Assembly (NCBI RefSeq): GCF_004216915.1
Contig: NZ_SGXD01000001.1
Location: 186,001 to 250,000, forward strand
Source of the DNA: Motilibacter rhizosphaerae
Lineage (GTDB): Bacteria; Actinomycetota; Actinomycetes; Motilibacterales; Motilibacteraceae
Direction of reading: 5' to 3'
DNA length: 64,000 nt
The notes under the pieces are model-generated. The model did no database searches, was not told where the DNA came from, and saw only the letters and a program-made list of their open reading frames with translations. Below, one piece after another: positions 34,970 to 51,041 of the stretch. Made by a program: the position numbers and the translations under genes. Each line of letters starts with the position of its first letter. Position 1 is the first letter of the stretch.

Positions 34970-34990
34970 GCACGCCTCCGTCGGCGTGCC
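34970..34990 (+). terminator. Hairpin after the ROK gene
   Basis: An 8-bp stem of the form GGCACGCC / GGCGTGCC with a short loop lies just after the ROK stop codon and about 20 bp before the next ATG. It probably separates the regulator from the chemoreceptor gene. Confidence 0.45.
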
Positions 34991-35007
34991 CAGCCCAGGG
35001 GGACAGG

Positions 35008-36600
35008 ATGGCGAAGGTGTCGAGCAGGGGCGCCGGCGTGCGTACCCGCATCGTCGCGGCGCTCGCCGCGGTGGCCGTGGTGACGCTCGGCGTCGGGGCG
35101 TTCGGCGTGGAGCGCATGTCGGTGCTCAGCGGCCAGGCGCACAACGTCTACTCGCGTGGCACCGTGCCGCTCGGCCAGCTGCAGGGCCTGCGCGCCGCGT
35201 GGTGGGAGTACCAGGCCGACAGCGCCCGCTCCGCCATCCCCACCCTGCCCAAGGAGCAGCTCGCCGCCGTCGCCACGGCGGCGCAGGCCGCGCGTACGGC
35301 GCTGCAGCAGCAGACCGAGCAGGCGGCCGCCGCCGACCTCGAGCCGGAGGCGCGCACGCAGGTCGCGGCCTTCGCTGCGGCGGAGAAGTCGTACTTCGCC
35401 ACGATGGACCAGCTCGTGGCGCTCGGCGCCACGCCGGACCTGGCGAAGCTGCAGCAGCTCATCGGCCAGCTGGGCCAGGCCGAGGCCGCCGCGATCGCGA
35501 GCGTCACGAAGGCCGCCCAGCTCCAGGGCACCATCGCCGCGCGCACCTCGACGCAGGCCCACGCGGCGTACACCGCGGCCCGGCTGCTCACCTGGGGCGC
35601 CGTCGCCCTCGGCCTGCTCCTCTCCCTCGCCCTCGCGCTGCTCACCGCCCGCGGCATCACGCGCCCGGTCGAGGCCATCCGCCGCGCGCTCGACTCCGCT
35701 GCCGACGGCGACCTGCGCGTGCGCGTCGGCCGGGTCGGCGGCGGCGAGCTCGCCGCTGCCGCGGAGGCGCTGGACCGTACGCTCGACACCCTCGCGGGCG
35801 TCATCGACCTCGTCGGCGGCTCGGCGACCCGGCTCGCCGGCGCCTCCCAGGAGCTCAGCACCGGGGCCGCGGCCATCGCGGACAACGCCCGCGGTGCCGC
35901 CGAGCGCGCCGACCGCGTGGTCGCCTCGGCCGACGACGTGACGGCCAGCGTGGCCACGGTCTCCGACGGCTCGCAGCAGATGGAGGCCGCGATCCGCGAG
36001 ATCGCGCACAACGCCACCGAGGCCGCGCACGTCGCCGGCTCCGCCGTCGGCATCGCCGAGGAGACGACGCGCACCGTCGGCAAGCTCGGCGACTCCTCGC
36101 AGGAGATCGCTGCCGTCGTCAAGCTCATCAACGGCATCGCCGAGCAGACCAACCTGCTCGCGCTCAACGCCACCATCGAGGCCGCGCGCGCCGGGGAGGC
36201 CGGCAAGGGCTTCGCGGTCGTCGCCAACGAGGTCAAGGAGCTCGCGCAGGAGACCGCCCGCGCCACGGGTGACATCTCCCAGCGGGTCGCCACCATCCAG
36301 GAGGACACGGCCGGGGCGGTCGCGGCGATCCGCCGCATCAGCGACGTCATCGGCGAGATCAACCAGTTCCAGGCCACGATCGCCGCGGCTGTCGAGGAGC
36401 AGAGCGCCACGACGAACGACATGAACCGCAACGTCGTCGGGGCGGCCTCCGCCTCGCGCAGCATCTCGGCAGAGATCAGCGGCCTCGCCGCCGGCGCCGC
36501 GGAGACGAGCGCCCGGGTGGAGGCGACCGAGCAGGCCGCCGCCGACCTGGCACGGATGAGCGACGAGCTGCAGACCGCGGTGGGCCGCTTCCGCCGCTAG
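35008..36600 (+). CDS. Methyl-accepting chemotaxis protein, membrane-bound
   Basis: A 530-residue chemoreceptor with an N-terminal membrane helix (about residues 11-34) and an Ala-rich helical sensor domain of about 155 residues (CHASE3/4HB-like). A second membrane helix (about 192-214), HAMP and a signalling domain with the [20 protein letters not shown] tip follow. ATG at 35008 is preceded by a GGGGGACAGG sequence. The signalling half is close to that of the receptor at 9104; the sensor half differs, implying a different stimulus. No chemotaxis kinase genes are nearby. Confidence 0.92.
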   Translation: MAKVSSRGAGVRTRIVAALAAVAVVTLGVGAFGVERMSVLSGQAHNVYSRGTVPLGQLQGLRAAWWEYQADSARSAIPTLPKEQLAAVATAAQAARTALQQQTEQAAAADLEPEARTQVAAFAAAEKSYFATMDQLVALGATPDLAKLQQLIGQLGQAEAAAIASVTKAAQLQGTIAARTSTQAHAAYTAARLLTWGAVALGLLLSLALALLTARGITRPVEAIRRALDSAADGDLRVRVGRVGGGELAAAAEALDRTLDTLAGVIDLVGGSATRLAGASQELSTGAAAIADNARGAAERADRVVASADDVTASVATVSDGSQQMEAAIREIAHNATEAAHVAGSAVGIAEETTRTVGKLGDSSQEIAAVVKLINGIAEQTNLLALNATIEAARAGEAGKGFAVVANEVKELAQETARATGDISQRVATIQEDTAGAVAAIRRISDVIGEINQFQATIAAAVEEQSATTNDMNRNVVGAASASRSISAEISGLAAGAAETSARVEATEQAAADLARMSDELQTAVGRFRR

Positions 36601-36629
36601 CGGCAGCAGGTCAGCAGGTCAGGGCACGC

Positions 36630-36662
36630 AGAGGGGCCGGTCGCCAGACGACCGGCCCCTCT
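36630..36662. terminator. Strong bidirectional hairpin terminator
   Basis: A perfect 14-bp stem, 36630-36643 (AGAGGGGCCGGTCG) with 36649-36662, closes a 5-nt loop. It lies between the convergent chemoreceptor and clpB genes and can serve both. Confidence 0.8.
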
Positions 36663-36669
36663 GCCGTGC

Positions 36670-39279
36670 TCAGCCGGTGCGCTCGACCGCCAGCGGCCGC
36701 TCCGCGGCGACCGTCAGCCGGTTGCCCGGCACGTCGACGTCGATGCGCACGGTGTCCCCGTCGCGCACGTCGCCGCCGAGCAGCGCCCGGGCGAGGTTGT
36801 CGCCGATCTCCTTCTGCACCAGGCGGCGCAGCGGACGCGCGCCGTACACCGGGTCGAACCCGCTCAGCGCCAGCCAGTCCCGGGCCGCGGGCGTCACGTC
36901 GAGCGTGAGCCGGCGGCCGTCGAGGCGCCGCTGGAGCGCAGCGATCTGCAGCTCGACGATGCGGCCGAGCTCCTCCGTGCCGAGCGCGTCGAAGACCACG
37001 ACCTCGTCGAGCCGGTTGAGGAACTCCGGCCGGAAGGTCCCGCGCACGACCCCCATCACGGCCTCGCGCTTGGCCTCCTCGGACATCGTCGAGTCGACCA
37101 GGTAGACCGACCCGAGGTTCGAGGTCAGCACGAGGATGACGTTGCGGAAGTCGACCGTGCGGCCCTGCCCGTCGGTGAGGCGGCCGTCGTCGAGCACCTG
37201 CAGGAGGACGTCGAACACCTCGGGGTGCGCCTTCTCGACCTCGTCGAGCAGCACGACGGAGTACGGACGCCGGCGCACCGCCTCGGTGAGCTGGCCGCCC
37301 TCCTCGTAGCCGACGTAGCCGGGGGGCGCGCCGACGAGCCGGGAGACCGAGTGCTTCTCGGCGTACTCGCTCATGTCGATGCGCACCATCGCGCGCTCGT
37401 CGTCGAAGAGGAAGTCCGCCAGGGCCTTCGCGAGCTCGGTCTTGCCGACGCCCGTCGGGCCGAGGAAGAGGAACGACCCGGTGGGGCGGTTCGGGTCGGA
37501 GATGCCGGCCCGGGCACGGCGTACGGCGTCGGAGACGGCCTGCACCGCCTGGCGCTGGCCGATGAGGCGGCGGCCCAGCTCCTCCTCCATCCGCAGCAGC
37601 TTCGCGGTCTCGCCCTCGAGCAGCCGGCCGGCGGGGATGCCGGTCCAGGCCGCCACGACGTCGGCGACGTCGTCCGGGCCGACCTCCTCCTTGACCATGA
37701 CGTCGGTGTGGCGCTCGGCGTCCTGGGCCGCGGCGAGGTCCCGCTCCAGGGCGGGGATCTCGGCGTACATCAGCCGCGAGGCGGACTCGAAGTCCCCGTC
37801 GCGCTGGGCGCGCTCGGCCTGCCCGCGCAGGTCGTCGAGCCGCTCCTTCAGCGCGCCGACCTTGTTGAGCCCGGACTTCTCCTGCTCCCAGCGCAGGTTC
37901 AGCGCGGTCAGCCGCTCGTTGTCGTCGGCCAGCCTCTTGCGCAGGGCAGCCAACCGCTCCTGCGACGCCGGGTCGTCCTCGCGCTCGAGGGCCATCTCCT
38001 CCATGCGCAGCCGGTCGACCGCGCGCTGCAGCTCGTCGATCTCGACGGGCTTCGAGTCGATCTCCATGCGCAGCCGCGACCCCGCCTCGTCGACGAGGTC
38101 GATCGCCTTGTCGGGCAGGAAGCGGGAGGTGATGTAGCGGTCGGACAGCGTCGCGGCGGCGACGAGGGCGGCGTCGCTGATGGCCACCTTGTGGTGCGCC
38201 TCGTAGCGCCCGCGCAGGCCGCGGAGGATGCCGATGGTGTCCTCCACGCTCGGCTCGCCGACCAGCACCTGCTGGAAGCGGCGCTCGAGCGCGGGGTCCT
38301 TCTCGATGTGCTCGCGGTACTCGTCGAGCGTCGTCGCGCCGACGAGCCGGAGCTCGCCGCGCGCGAGCATCGGCTTGAGCATGTTGCCCGCGTCCATCGC
38401 GCCCTCGCCGCCGGCACCCGCGCCGACGACCGTGTGCAGCTCGTCGATGAAGGTGACGACCTGGCCCTCGGACTGCTGGATCTCGGCGAGGACGGCCTTG
38501 AGCCGCTCCTCGAACTCGCCGCGGTACTTCGCACCCGCGACCATCGCCGCGAGGTCGAGCGCCACGAGCTTCTTGCCCTTGAGGCTCTCCGGGACGTCGC
38601 CGGCGACGATCCGCTGCGCGAGCCCCTCGACGACGGCGGTCTTGCCGACGCCGGGCTCGCCGATGAGGACCGGGTTGTTCTTGGTGCGCCGGGAGAGCAC
38701 CTGCACGACCCGGCGGATCTCGCTGTCGCGGCCGATGACGGGGTCGAGCTCGCCGCCGCGCGCGCGGGCGGTGAGGTCCACGCCGTACTTCTCCAGGGCC
38801 TGGTAGGTCGCCTCCGGGTCCTTCGAGCTCACCTTGGTGGCGCCGCGCACGCCGGCGAAGCCGTCGAGCAGGCCCTCCGGGGTCGCGCCGAGCGTGGTCA
38901 GCAGCGTCGCGACCTCCCCGCCGCTGCGGGCCAGGCCGACGAGCAGGTGCTCGGTGGAGACGAAGGTGTCACCGAGGTGGCGGGCAGCCTCGCCGGCGCT
39001 GGAGAGCGCGTCGTAGGTCGGCCGGCTGATCTGCGGGGCGGCCACGCTGGAGCCGCTGGCGCTCGGGATCCGGGCGGCGAGCTGCTCCGCGCGGGCGCGC
39101 ACGGTGCCGGGGTCCGCGCCCACCGCGGTCAGCAGCGGGGGCACGACGGTGCCGTCCTGCGCCAGCAGCGCGAGGAGGACGTGGACCGGCTCGACCTGGG
39201 CCGAGCCGGCGGCGGAGGCGCGGCGGACGGCGTCCGCGAGCGCTTCCTCGCTGCGGGTGGTGAACGAGCTGGTGTCCAT
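36670..39279 (-). CDS. clpB: ATP-dependent disaggregase ClpB
   Basis: An 869-residue Hsp100 chaperone that pulls apart protein aggregates with DnaK. It has an N-terminal Clp repeat domain (about 1-145), a first AAA module (Walker [14 protein letters not shown] near residue 205), a coiled-coil middle domain (about 405-525) and a second AAA module ([13 protein letters not shown] near 605). There is no ClpP-binding loop hint. ATG at 39279. An HspR-type inverted repeat at 39372-39392 upstream indicates heat-shock repression by HspR, encoded at 41634. Confidence 0.96.
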   Translation of the reverse strand: MDTSSFTTRSEEALADAVRRASAAGSAQVEPVHVLLALLAQDGTVVPPLLTAVGADPGTVRARAEQLAARIPSASGSSVAAPQISRPTYDALSSAGEAARHLGDTFVSTEHLLVGLARSGGEVATLLTTLGATPEGLLDGFAGVRGATKVSSKDPEATYQALEKYGVDLTARARGGELDPVIGRDSEIRRVVQVLSRRTKNNPVLIGEPGVGKTAVVEGLAQRIVAGDVPESLKGKKLVALDLAAMVAGAKYRGEFEERLKAVLAEIQQSEGQVVTFIDELHTVVGAGAGGEGAMDAGNMLKPMLARGELRLVGATTLDEYREHIEKDPALERRFQQVLVGEPSVEDTIGILRGLRGRYEAHHKVAISDAALVAAATLSDRYITSRFLPDKAIDLVDEAGSRLRMEIDSKPVEIDELQRAVDRLRMEEMALEREDDPASQERLAALRKRLADDNERLTALNLRWEQEKSGLNKVGALKERLDDLRGQAERAQRDGDFESASRLMYAEIPALERDLAAAQDAERHTDVMVKEEVGPDDVADVVAAWTGIPAGRLLEGETAKLLRMEEELGRRLIGQRQAVQAVSDAVRRARAGISDPNRPTGSFLFLGPTGVGKTELAKALADFLFDDERAMVRIDMSEYAEKHSVSRLVGAPPGYVGYEEGGQLTEAVRRRPYSVVLLDEVEKAHPEVFDVLLQVLDDGRLTDGQGRTVDFRNVILVLTSNLGSVYLVDSTMSEEAKREAVMGVVRGTFRPEFLNRLDEVVVFDALGTEELGRIVELQIAALQRRLDGRRLTLDVTPAARDWLALSGFDPVYGARPLRRLVQKEIGDNLARALLGGDVRDGDTVRIDVDVPGNRLTVAAERPLAVERTG

Positions 39280-39371
39280 CGTGGTGGGGGGTCTCCGGCG
39301 TCTCGAGGGTCCGTCAGGGCTGCCAGGAGGCGGCGGCGAGCGTGCCTCCTGGCACTCCCAACGTACCCAGA

Positions 39372-39392
39372 GTTGAGTGCATTCCGCTCAAC
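39372..39392. promoter_or_regulatory. HAIR operator (HspR site) upstream of clpB
   Basis: GTTGAGT-N7-GCTCAAC matches the HAIR consensus CTTGAGT-N7-ACTCAAG in both arms apart from end positions. It lies 93 bp before the clpB ATG, just after the stop of the glycosidase gene. HspR with DnaK would repress clpB here. Confidence 0.75.
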
Positions 39393-39404
39393 TCTGCCGG
39401 AGCG

Positions 39405-41237
39405 CTACTTGAGCAGCTGCGCGCCCGCCCAGTCGGCGTGGTCGTAGTCCTTGCTGTCGCCGCCGGTGCTGACGACGAGGCGCAGCGTGCTGACGCCCGC
39501 CAGCGAGGCGGTCAGCACCTTGCCGCCGTCGGTGCCGCGGACCAGGCCGGAGTCGGCGAGCAGCGTGCTGCCGTTGAACAGCTGGAAGCGGACGCTGCCG
39601 TGGGCGCCCACCTCGTCGTCGACGCCGACGACGGTGGTGAAGGTCTTCGCCCCGCCCGTCGGGACGGTGATCTCCGAGGGCGCGTGCACGCCGAGGCCCA
39701 TGCTGTACGCCGAGCCCCCGACCGTGATCTGGCGCCCGTCCTGCGCGCCCGCCTCACCGACGCTGCGGTCGCGCTCGACCGGACCCCACCCGTTGCTCAC
39801 GGCCTTCCACGAGGTGGCGTCCGAGACCCAGGTGCGCTGCACGGTCGCGGTGGGAGTGGGCGTGGGGGTCGAGGCGGCCGGGGTCGTCGCGGCCGGCGTG
39901 GACACCGGCGGCGTCGACGTGGTGGGAGTCGAGGTGGTCGGGGTCGAGGTGGTGGGGGTCGAGCCGCCGCCGATGCGCAGGAGGGTCGGCTCGGTCGAGG
40001 ACTCGAACGAGACGGTCGACGTGCCGGACGAGGACGACTGCGCCGCGGTCCCGAGCGTGGGCCGGTAGACCGTCACGCCCGCAGCGCCACCGAGGGACAA
40101 GGTGACCTGGCGCTTCGGCGAGGTGAGGACGTTCTTGCCGTCGAACTCCTTCTGCTGCTCCCACACCGCGAGCCAGTACGAGCCGTCGCGCTTCTGCAGC
40201 AGCAGCTGGCGGGTCTGCGGCCCCGTCCCCGCGAGGTCGTAGCCCAGCGAGCCGGGCGTGAACGCCGCCCCCTTGTCGGAGAGCAGCGAGATCATGCTCT
40301 GCAGCGCGGTGAACTGCGGCTTGGGGGTCCCGTCGTTGCGCACGAGGCCGTAGTTGGACTCGTACAGGTCGTTGGGGAACTGGTCCATCAGCTCGTAGGC
40401 GAACGTCCGCGCGTAGCCGTTGGCGTAGTGCTCGAGGAACAACCGGTCGAGGGCGTTCGGGACCTGCGCCGCCGGCAGCACGGTGTAGGGCGAGCCGTGC
40501 GAGCTGCTCGAGAACCCCGTCTCCGTGGCGACGAGGGGCTTCCCGGGAGCGATGACCCCGGAGTTCTGCTTGGCAGTGCGCATGATCTCGTCGGTCATCT
40601 GGTACTGGTAGCCCGGGTAGTCGTGCGTCGTCCCGTAGTCGACGTACGACCCGAGGTTGCCGACCGCCTGGTAGCGCGTGGGTTCGTTGGTGTCGGCCAT
40701 CGAGGGGGCCAGCACGGGAACGCCCCTGAGGGCGGAGTTCCCGCGCACCGCCTGGGAGAGCTGGATCGTCCAGTTCCGCGCGTACGACGCCCAGCCGTCG
40801 CCCTGCGTGTCCCACTCGTTGAGCGGCTCCACCGCGTCGACCGCGGGCATCAGCCGGGAGCCCAGCATCGACGCAGCAGCAGCGGGTGTGGTGCCCGTGC
40901 GCGGGTCGACGACGAACGTGATGCCGATGCCGAGGTCGTGCAGCCGACCGCGCACCAGGGTGTCGGCGTAGGGCGAGCCCGTGCCCCAGCCGTCACGGAT
41001 GTGCCGGACTCCCAGCTGCTGCAGGCGCTGCACGACGAGGTCGTGGTTGCCGTACGCCGTGTTGAGGTAGGTCAGGTGGGTCACGACGCCGATGGAGTCG
41101 ACGAACCCGTCGGCAGGACGCGCCTGGTGCGGGGTCACGGCGGCCGCGGACGCGCTGGGCTGGACGAGGGTCGCGCCGGAGGCGGCTGCGAGGGCGAGGC
41201 CGGCGACGGCCGTCAGCGAGCGGAGGGAGCGGTTCAC
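39405..41237 (-). CDS. Secreted glycoside hydrolase (clan GH-A like) with C-terminal NPCBM domain
   Basis: A 610-residue secreted protein with a signal peptide ending near residue 32 (SASA). The TIM-barrel-like catalytic region (about 45-350) shows candidate acid/base and nucleophile glutamates in VEPLNEWD and LVATETGFSSSS. A beta domain follows, then a Thr/Pro linker of STPTT repeats (about 430-470) and a C-terminal NPCBM carbohydrate-binding module (about 475-610; GLGVHAPSEI, VGVDDEVGAHGSVRFQLF). The substrate is unknown; it does not match one well-known GH family by eye. GTG at 41237 with AGGAGA upstream. Confidence 0.75.
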   Translation of the reverse strand: MNRSLRSLTAVAGLALAAASGATLVQPSASAAAVTPHQARPADGFVDSIGVVTHLTYLNTAYGNHDLVVQRLQQLGVRHIRDGWGTGSPYADTLVRGRLHDLGIGITFVVDPRTGTTPAAAASMLGSRLMPAVDAVEPLNEWDTQGDGWASYARNWTIQLSQAVRGNSALRGVPVLAPSMADTNEPTRYQAVGNLGSYVDYGTTHDYPGYQYQMTDEIMRTAKQNSGVIAPGKPLVATETGFSSSSHGSPYTVLPAAQVPNALDRLFLEHYANGYARTFAYELMDQFPNDLYESNYGLVRNDGTPKPQFTALQSMISLLSDKGAAFTPGSLGYDLAGTGPQTRQLLLQKRDGSYWLAVWEQQKEFDGKNVLTSPKRQVTLSLGGAAGVTVYRPTLGTAAQSSSSGTSTVSFESSTEPTLLRIGGGSTPTTSTPTTSTPTTSTPPVSTPAATTPAASTPTPTPTATVQRTWVSDATSWKAVSNGWGPVERDRSVGEAGAQDGRQITVGGSAYSMGLGVHAPSEITVPTGGAKTFTTVVGVDDEVGAHGSVRFQLFNGSTLLADSGLVRGTDGGKVLTASLAGVSTLRLVVSTGGDSKDYDHADWAGAQLLK

Positions 41238-41633
41238 GAGGGGGGATCTCCTGGGTCCGGCGGCGAGCGCGCGCGAGCGCGCCTGCTGCCAGGCGTGGGC
41301 GGCGCACGGCGGCGCCTCGGACTGGACGGACCGGCCTGCTCCACGCCGTGCCCTGCGGCACAGCACGGCCCCCCCGGACCTCGTCGTCCACGGCCTGCCG
41401 CGCACACTACCGACTCCGCTTCGCGGCGCAAGGGTCGAGTTCTCCCTTCTGCGCCGCTTGTTCCGGTCTGGGTGGGAAGGTCGTCGAGTGTTCGTCCGCT
41501 GGTCACGGGCTGGTTGGTCGACTCCTCGTCGTGCCCGTCCGAGCACGGCGCGTCGCCTCTCGGTGTGAGGAGCCCCACACGCAGTCGAGCCCGTGCCTCC
41601 AGGGGAGGCACGGGCTCGGCAGCGCTGGACCGC
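41238..41633. other. Gene-free stretch between the glycosidase and hspR
   Basis: About 400 bp without a convincing gene. It should contain the glycosidase promoter. The segment near 41390-41530 has slightly more A+T than the surroundings but no motif I recognise. The hspR terminator hairpin lies at its right end. Confidence 0.6.
41586..41618 (-). terminator. Terminator of the dnaK-grpE-dnaJ-hspR operon
   Basis: A perfect 14-bp stem, 41586-41599 (CGAGCCCGTGCCTC) with 41605-41618, encloses a 5-nt loop, 15 bp after the hspR stop codon on the minus strand. Confidence 0.75.
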
Positions 41634-42079
41634 TCAGCGGCCCGGCGGTCGCCACACGACGAGGGCCGTGGCGCTGCGGTCGAAGGGGACGAGGTCGCGG
41701 CGCACCGCCCGGACCGCCTCCGACGCGGCCTGGCGCACCCGCGAGTCCGTGCTGGCCCGGCTCGCGTCGAGCTCGGCCTGCAGCTCGGCCACCCGCGCGC
41801 GCAGCGCGTCGACCTGCAGCTCGAGCTCGAGGATCCGCTTCACCCCCGCCAGGTTGACGCCGTCGGCCGTCAGCCGCTGCACCTCGCGCAGCGCGGCGAT
41901 GTCGCGCGCGCTGTAGCGACGGCCGCGACCCGTGGCCCGGCCCGGGGAGACCAGGCCGAGCCGGTCGTACTGCCGCAGGGTCTGCGGGTGCAGCCCGGAC
42001 AGCTCGGCCGCCACGGAGATGACGTAGACCGCGGCATCGGCGTCGAAGGGCGCACCCGTCCCGCCCAGCCCCGCCCCGC

Positions 42080-42083
<4 letters not shown>
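41634..42083 (-). CDS. hspR: HspR, MerR-type heat-shock repressor
   Basis: A 149-residue repressor with a MerR-type winged HTH at about residues 17-90 (YVISVAAELSGLHPQTLRQYDRLGLVSPGR, then RRYSARDIAALREVQRL) and a coiled-coil region (LELELQVDALRARVAELQAEL). HspR binds HAIR repeats and uses DnaK as co-repressor. It is the last gene of the dnaK operon; its GTG at 42083 overlaps the dnaJ stop (GTGA). Likely targets in the window are clpB and its own operon. Confidence 0.93.
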
Positions 42084-43240
<1,157 letters not shown>

Positions 43241-43256
43241 CCGGCGTCCCCTCCTC

Positions 43257-43852
43257 TCAGCTGCTCGGCTCGGCGACGGCCACCCGCGCCGGGCGGACGA
43301 CCCGCTCGCCGATCCGGAAGCCCGGCTGCAGGACGGTGACCGCGGTCGCGACCTCCACCTCGTCCGACTCCTCGTGCATCAGCGCCTCGTGGACGTTGGG
43401 GTCGAACGGGTCGCCGGGGGTGCCGAAGCGCTGCAGCCCGAGCTTCTCGACGACCGCGACCAGCGCGTCCGCGACGGCCTTGAACCCGCCGACGAGCTCG
43501 CCGTGCGCTGCCGCGCGGTCCAGGTCGTCGAGGACCGGGAGCAGCGAGGTCAGCACGTTGGCGAGCGCGGTCTCCTTGACGACCTCGCGGTCGCGGTCGA
43601 CGCGCCGCCGGTAGTTGGCGTACTCGGCCTGCAGGCGCTGGAGGTCGGCGGTGCGCTCGGCCAGCTGGGCCTGCAGCGCGGCGAGCGCCTCGTCGCCCGG
43701 GGCGCTCCCGGCGGCCGCGCCGCCGAGGTCGTCCACGGCCGGCTCGCCGGGAGCCGGCGTGTCCGCCGGCTCCCGGAGGGCGCCCGTCTCGGGGTCGATG
43801 CGCCGCTTGTCGCGGACCACCGGCTCCTGCTCGGGGCGAGCGGTCCCCTCGC

Positions 43853-43856
<4 letters not shown>
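43257..43856 (-). CDS. grpE: Nucleotide exchange factor GrpE
   Basis: A 199-residue protein that releases ADP from DnaK. A charged N-terminal part is followed by a long coiled coil (about 55-95), then the conserved [17 protein letters not shown] and [16 protein letters not shown] segments and the C-terminal beta domain ([19 protein letters not shown]). GTG at 43856 overlaps the dnaK stop (GTGA). Confidence 0.95.
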
Positions 43857-45700
<1,844 letters not shown>

Positions 45701-45766
45701 GGTGGTGTTCCTCCGACTGTCAGTGCTGGTGATCTGCTGGTGGGTGCTGCGCGGGTCCTGCGGGAC

Positions 45767-45787
45767 CTTGAGCCTCCTGGGCTCAAG
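45767..45787. promoter_or_regulatory. HAIR operator 1 upstream of dnaK
   Basis: CTTGAGC-N7-GCTCAAG is a perfect 7-bp inverted repeat with the 7-nt spacer of HspR sites, 67 bp before the dnaK ATG. Confidence 0.85.
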
Positions 45788-45819
45788 GATCTCGACTGGT
45801 CCAACGGGCGTCAAGCCGA

Positions 45820-45840
45820 GTTGATTCCCCCCGGCTCAAC
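45820..45840. promoter_or_regulatory. HAIR operator 2 upstream of dnaK
   Basis: GTTGATT-N7-GCTCAAC has the same spacing as operator 1 with one arm degenerate. Centre-to-centre distance from operator 1 is 53 bp, about five helical turns, so both would lie on one face of the DNA. Confidence 0.65.
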
Positions 45841-45980
45841 TCTCCTCCGTCGGGGTGACGCACCCCTCCCCGCGCCGCCCGCGGGTGCGTGCACGTCCGC
45901 GGGCGGGGCATGATCCCGCGCGCCGACCGGGGTGGCAGGATCGCGGCGGGACGGGCACGAGCACGAGACGGGAGCACGCG

Positions 45981-46274
45981 ATGGCGAAGCAGGGCGGCGG
46001 GGTCGGGTTCAAGCTGCTGACGGCCGGGGGGACGGTCGCGGCCGCCTGGGTGGCCCGCAAGTCCGTCACCACGGCGTGGAAGCTCGTCACCGGCAACGAG
46101 CCGCCGGCCAACCCCGAGGACCCCGAGGTGGAGTGGGCCGAGGCCGTCGGCTGGGCGCTGCTCTCCGGCGCGGTGATCGGCCTCGCCCGCCTCGCCGCCA
46201 GCCGCCAGTCGGCCGTCGTCTACCGCCGCGTCACCGGCGTCCAGCCGGCCGACGCGAACGCCGCCGCGAGCTGA
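45981..46274 (+). CDS. DUF4235 small membrane protein
   Basis: A 97-residue protein with two hydrophobic segments (FKLLTAGGTVAAAWVARKSVTTAWKLVTG start; GWALLSGAVIGLARLAASR) separated by a PxNPEDPEVEWAEA loop, as in DUF4235. The function is unknown. ATG at 45981 with a GGGAG sequence upstream. It is divergent from dnaK. Confidence 0.8.
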   Translation: MAKQGGGVGFKLLTAGGTVAAAWVARKSVTTAWKLVTGNEPPANPEDPEVEWAEAVGWALLSGAVIGLARLAASRQSAVVYRRVTGVQPADANAAAS

Positions 46275-46335
46275 GCCCCCCTCCTCCCGGAGGGCCGCGG
46301 CAGTAGCGCAGAGCGATCGCGCGGTCACGGGGGCG

Positions 46336-46341
46336 TACCCT
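46336..46341 (+). promoter_or_regulatory. -10 hexamer TACCCT, leaderless promoter
   Basis: TACCCT ends 6 nt before the GTG at 46348 of the LacI-like-GGDEF-EAL gene. Confidence 0.6.
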
Positions 46342-46347
46342 GGTGGC

Positions 46348-49860
<3,513 letters not shown>

Positions 49861-49867
49861 GCCGCGC

Positions 49868-50986
49868 TCAGCCCTCGACGCGGTGGAGCAGCGCGCCGGC
49901 CTGCGCCTCCGACTCCCGCGCCGGGTCGGACCGCCGGCCGAGCCCGAGCCCGTCGAGCACGACGTGGGCGAAGTCCTTGCGCCCGGTCGCGACCATCTTC
50001 GCGCCGGCGTACGCGGCGGAGGCGAGGTTGACGACCGCGGCCACCGCCCAGGGCCCGCGCTGCAGCTCCCACTGCAGCGAGCGCGGCTTGGCCTGGTCGT
50101 CGAAGGAGCCGTGCGCGCCGAAGTCCTCGCCCTCGGGGCCGTCCGCCGGCTCCCAGAGGTTGGCCGGGCGGTCCGGGCGCGCCGGCTCGCCCGTCTGCTG
50201 CGAGGTCCAGCCGGTGCGGCCGAGGTAGCGGTCGAGCAGGCCGGGCAGCAGCTTGTCGCCGAAGATCGTCGCGACGGCGCTGGAGCCGACGTAGTACTCG
50301 CGCCGCTCGGGGTGCTCGGCGGCCCAGACGATCGCCTCGGCCGCCACCTCCGGCTGGTAGATCGGCGGCACGGGCTGGGGGTGGTGCGGCAGCTTCGAGA
50401 GCACCCAGTCGAACTGCGGGGTGTTCACCGCCGGCAGCTGCACCATCGTGACGCGCACGCGGGTGCCGTCGTGGAGGAGCTCGGAGCGGACCGAGTCGTG
50501 GAACCCCTGGATCGCGTGCTTCGCCCCGCAGTACGCGCTCTGCAGCGGGATCCCACGGTAGGCGAGGGCCGACCCGACCTGCACGACCACGCCGCTGTCG
50601 CGGGGGAGCATGCGGTCGAGCGCCGCCTTGGTGCCGTGGACGACGCCGAGGTAGGTCACCTGCGTCGCGCGGGTGAACTCCTCGATGGAGGTCTCGGCGA
50701 AGGGCGCGAACACCGAGCTGAACGCGACGTTGACCCAGACGTCGATCGGGCCGAGCTCGTCCTCGACCCGCTGGGCCGCCCGCTCGACGGCCTCGTAGTC
50801 CGCCACGTCCGTCGGGACCTCGAGAGGCGTGCCCCCGCAGCGGCGCACGTCGTCGGCAGCTCCGGCCAGCCCCTTCTCGCCGCGGGCGAGCAGGCCGACC
50901 TTCGCCCCGCGGGAGGCGTACGCGCGGGCGACCGCCCGCCCGACCCCTCCGCTGGCACCCGACACCACGACGACCTGTGCGGCCAC
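49868..50986 (-). CDS. Short-chain dehydrogenase/reductase with C-terminal extension
   Basis: A 372-residue SDR. The cofactor motif VSGASGGVGRAVA is at residues 8-20 and the catalytic serine in QVGSALAYRG. Tyr and Lys are in SAYCGAKHA (about 152-160), followed by PAVNTPQFDW. The last 115 or so residues form an extension beyond the usual SDR core, with a hydrophobic stretch (AVAAVVNLASAAYAGAKMV) that may touch the membrane. The substrate is unknown. GTG at 50986. Divergent from a cupin gene across a 55-bp gap holding a TGCAC-TT-GTGCA palindrome. Confidence 0.82.
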   Translation of the reverse strand: MAAQVVVVSGASGGVGRAVARAYASRGAKVGLLARGEKGLAGAADDVRRCGGTPLEVPTDVADYEAVERAAQRVEDELGPIDVWVNVAFSSVFAPFAETSIEEFTRATQVTYLGVVHGTKAALDRMLPRDSGVVVQVGSALAYRGIPLQSAYCGAKHAIQGFHDSVRSELLHDGTRVRVTMVQLPAVNTPQFDWVLSKLPHHPQPVPPIYQPEVAAEAIVWAAEHPERREYYVGSSAVATIFGDKLLPGLLDRYLGRTGWTSQQTGEPARPDRPANLWEPADGPEGEDFGAHGSFDDQAKPRSLQWELQRGPWAVAAVVNLASAAYAGAKMVATGRKDFAHVVLDGLGLGRRSDPARESEAQAGALLHRVEG

Positions 50987-51009
50987 GACGCCCGACCTCC
51001 TCCATCAGT

Positions 51010-51021
51010 TGCACTTGTGCA
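51010..51021. promoter_or_regulatory. Palindrome TGCACTTGTGCA, possible operator
   Basis: A 5-bp inverted repeat with 2-bp centre in the divergent gap between the SDR and cupin genes, 8 bp before the cupin -10 hexamer, where a regulator could block it. No regulator gene is adjacent. Confidence 0.4.
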
Positions 51022-51029
51022 CATACCAG

Positions 51030-51035
51030 TACCCT
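51030..51035 (+). promoter_or_regulatory. -10 hexamer TACCCT, leaderless promoter of a cupin gene
   Basis: TACCCT ends 6 nt before the ATG at 51042; no ribosome-binding site is seen. Confidence 0.6.
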
Positions 51036-51041
51036 GCGGGC

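Noticed and set aside
45701-45980. CIRCE element for HrcA control of dnaK
   Set aside because: No TTAGCACTC-N9-GAGTGCTAA-like sequence is present; the inverted repeats match the HspR type.
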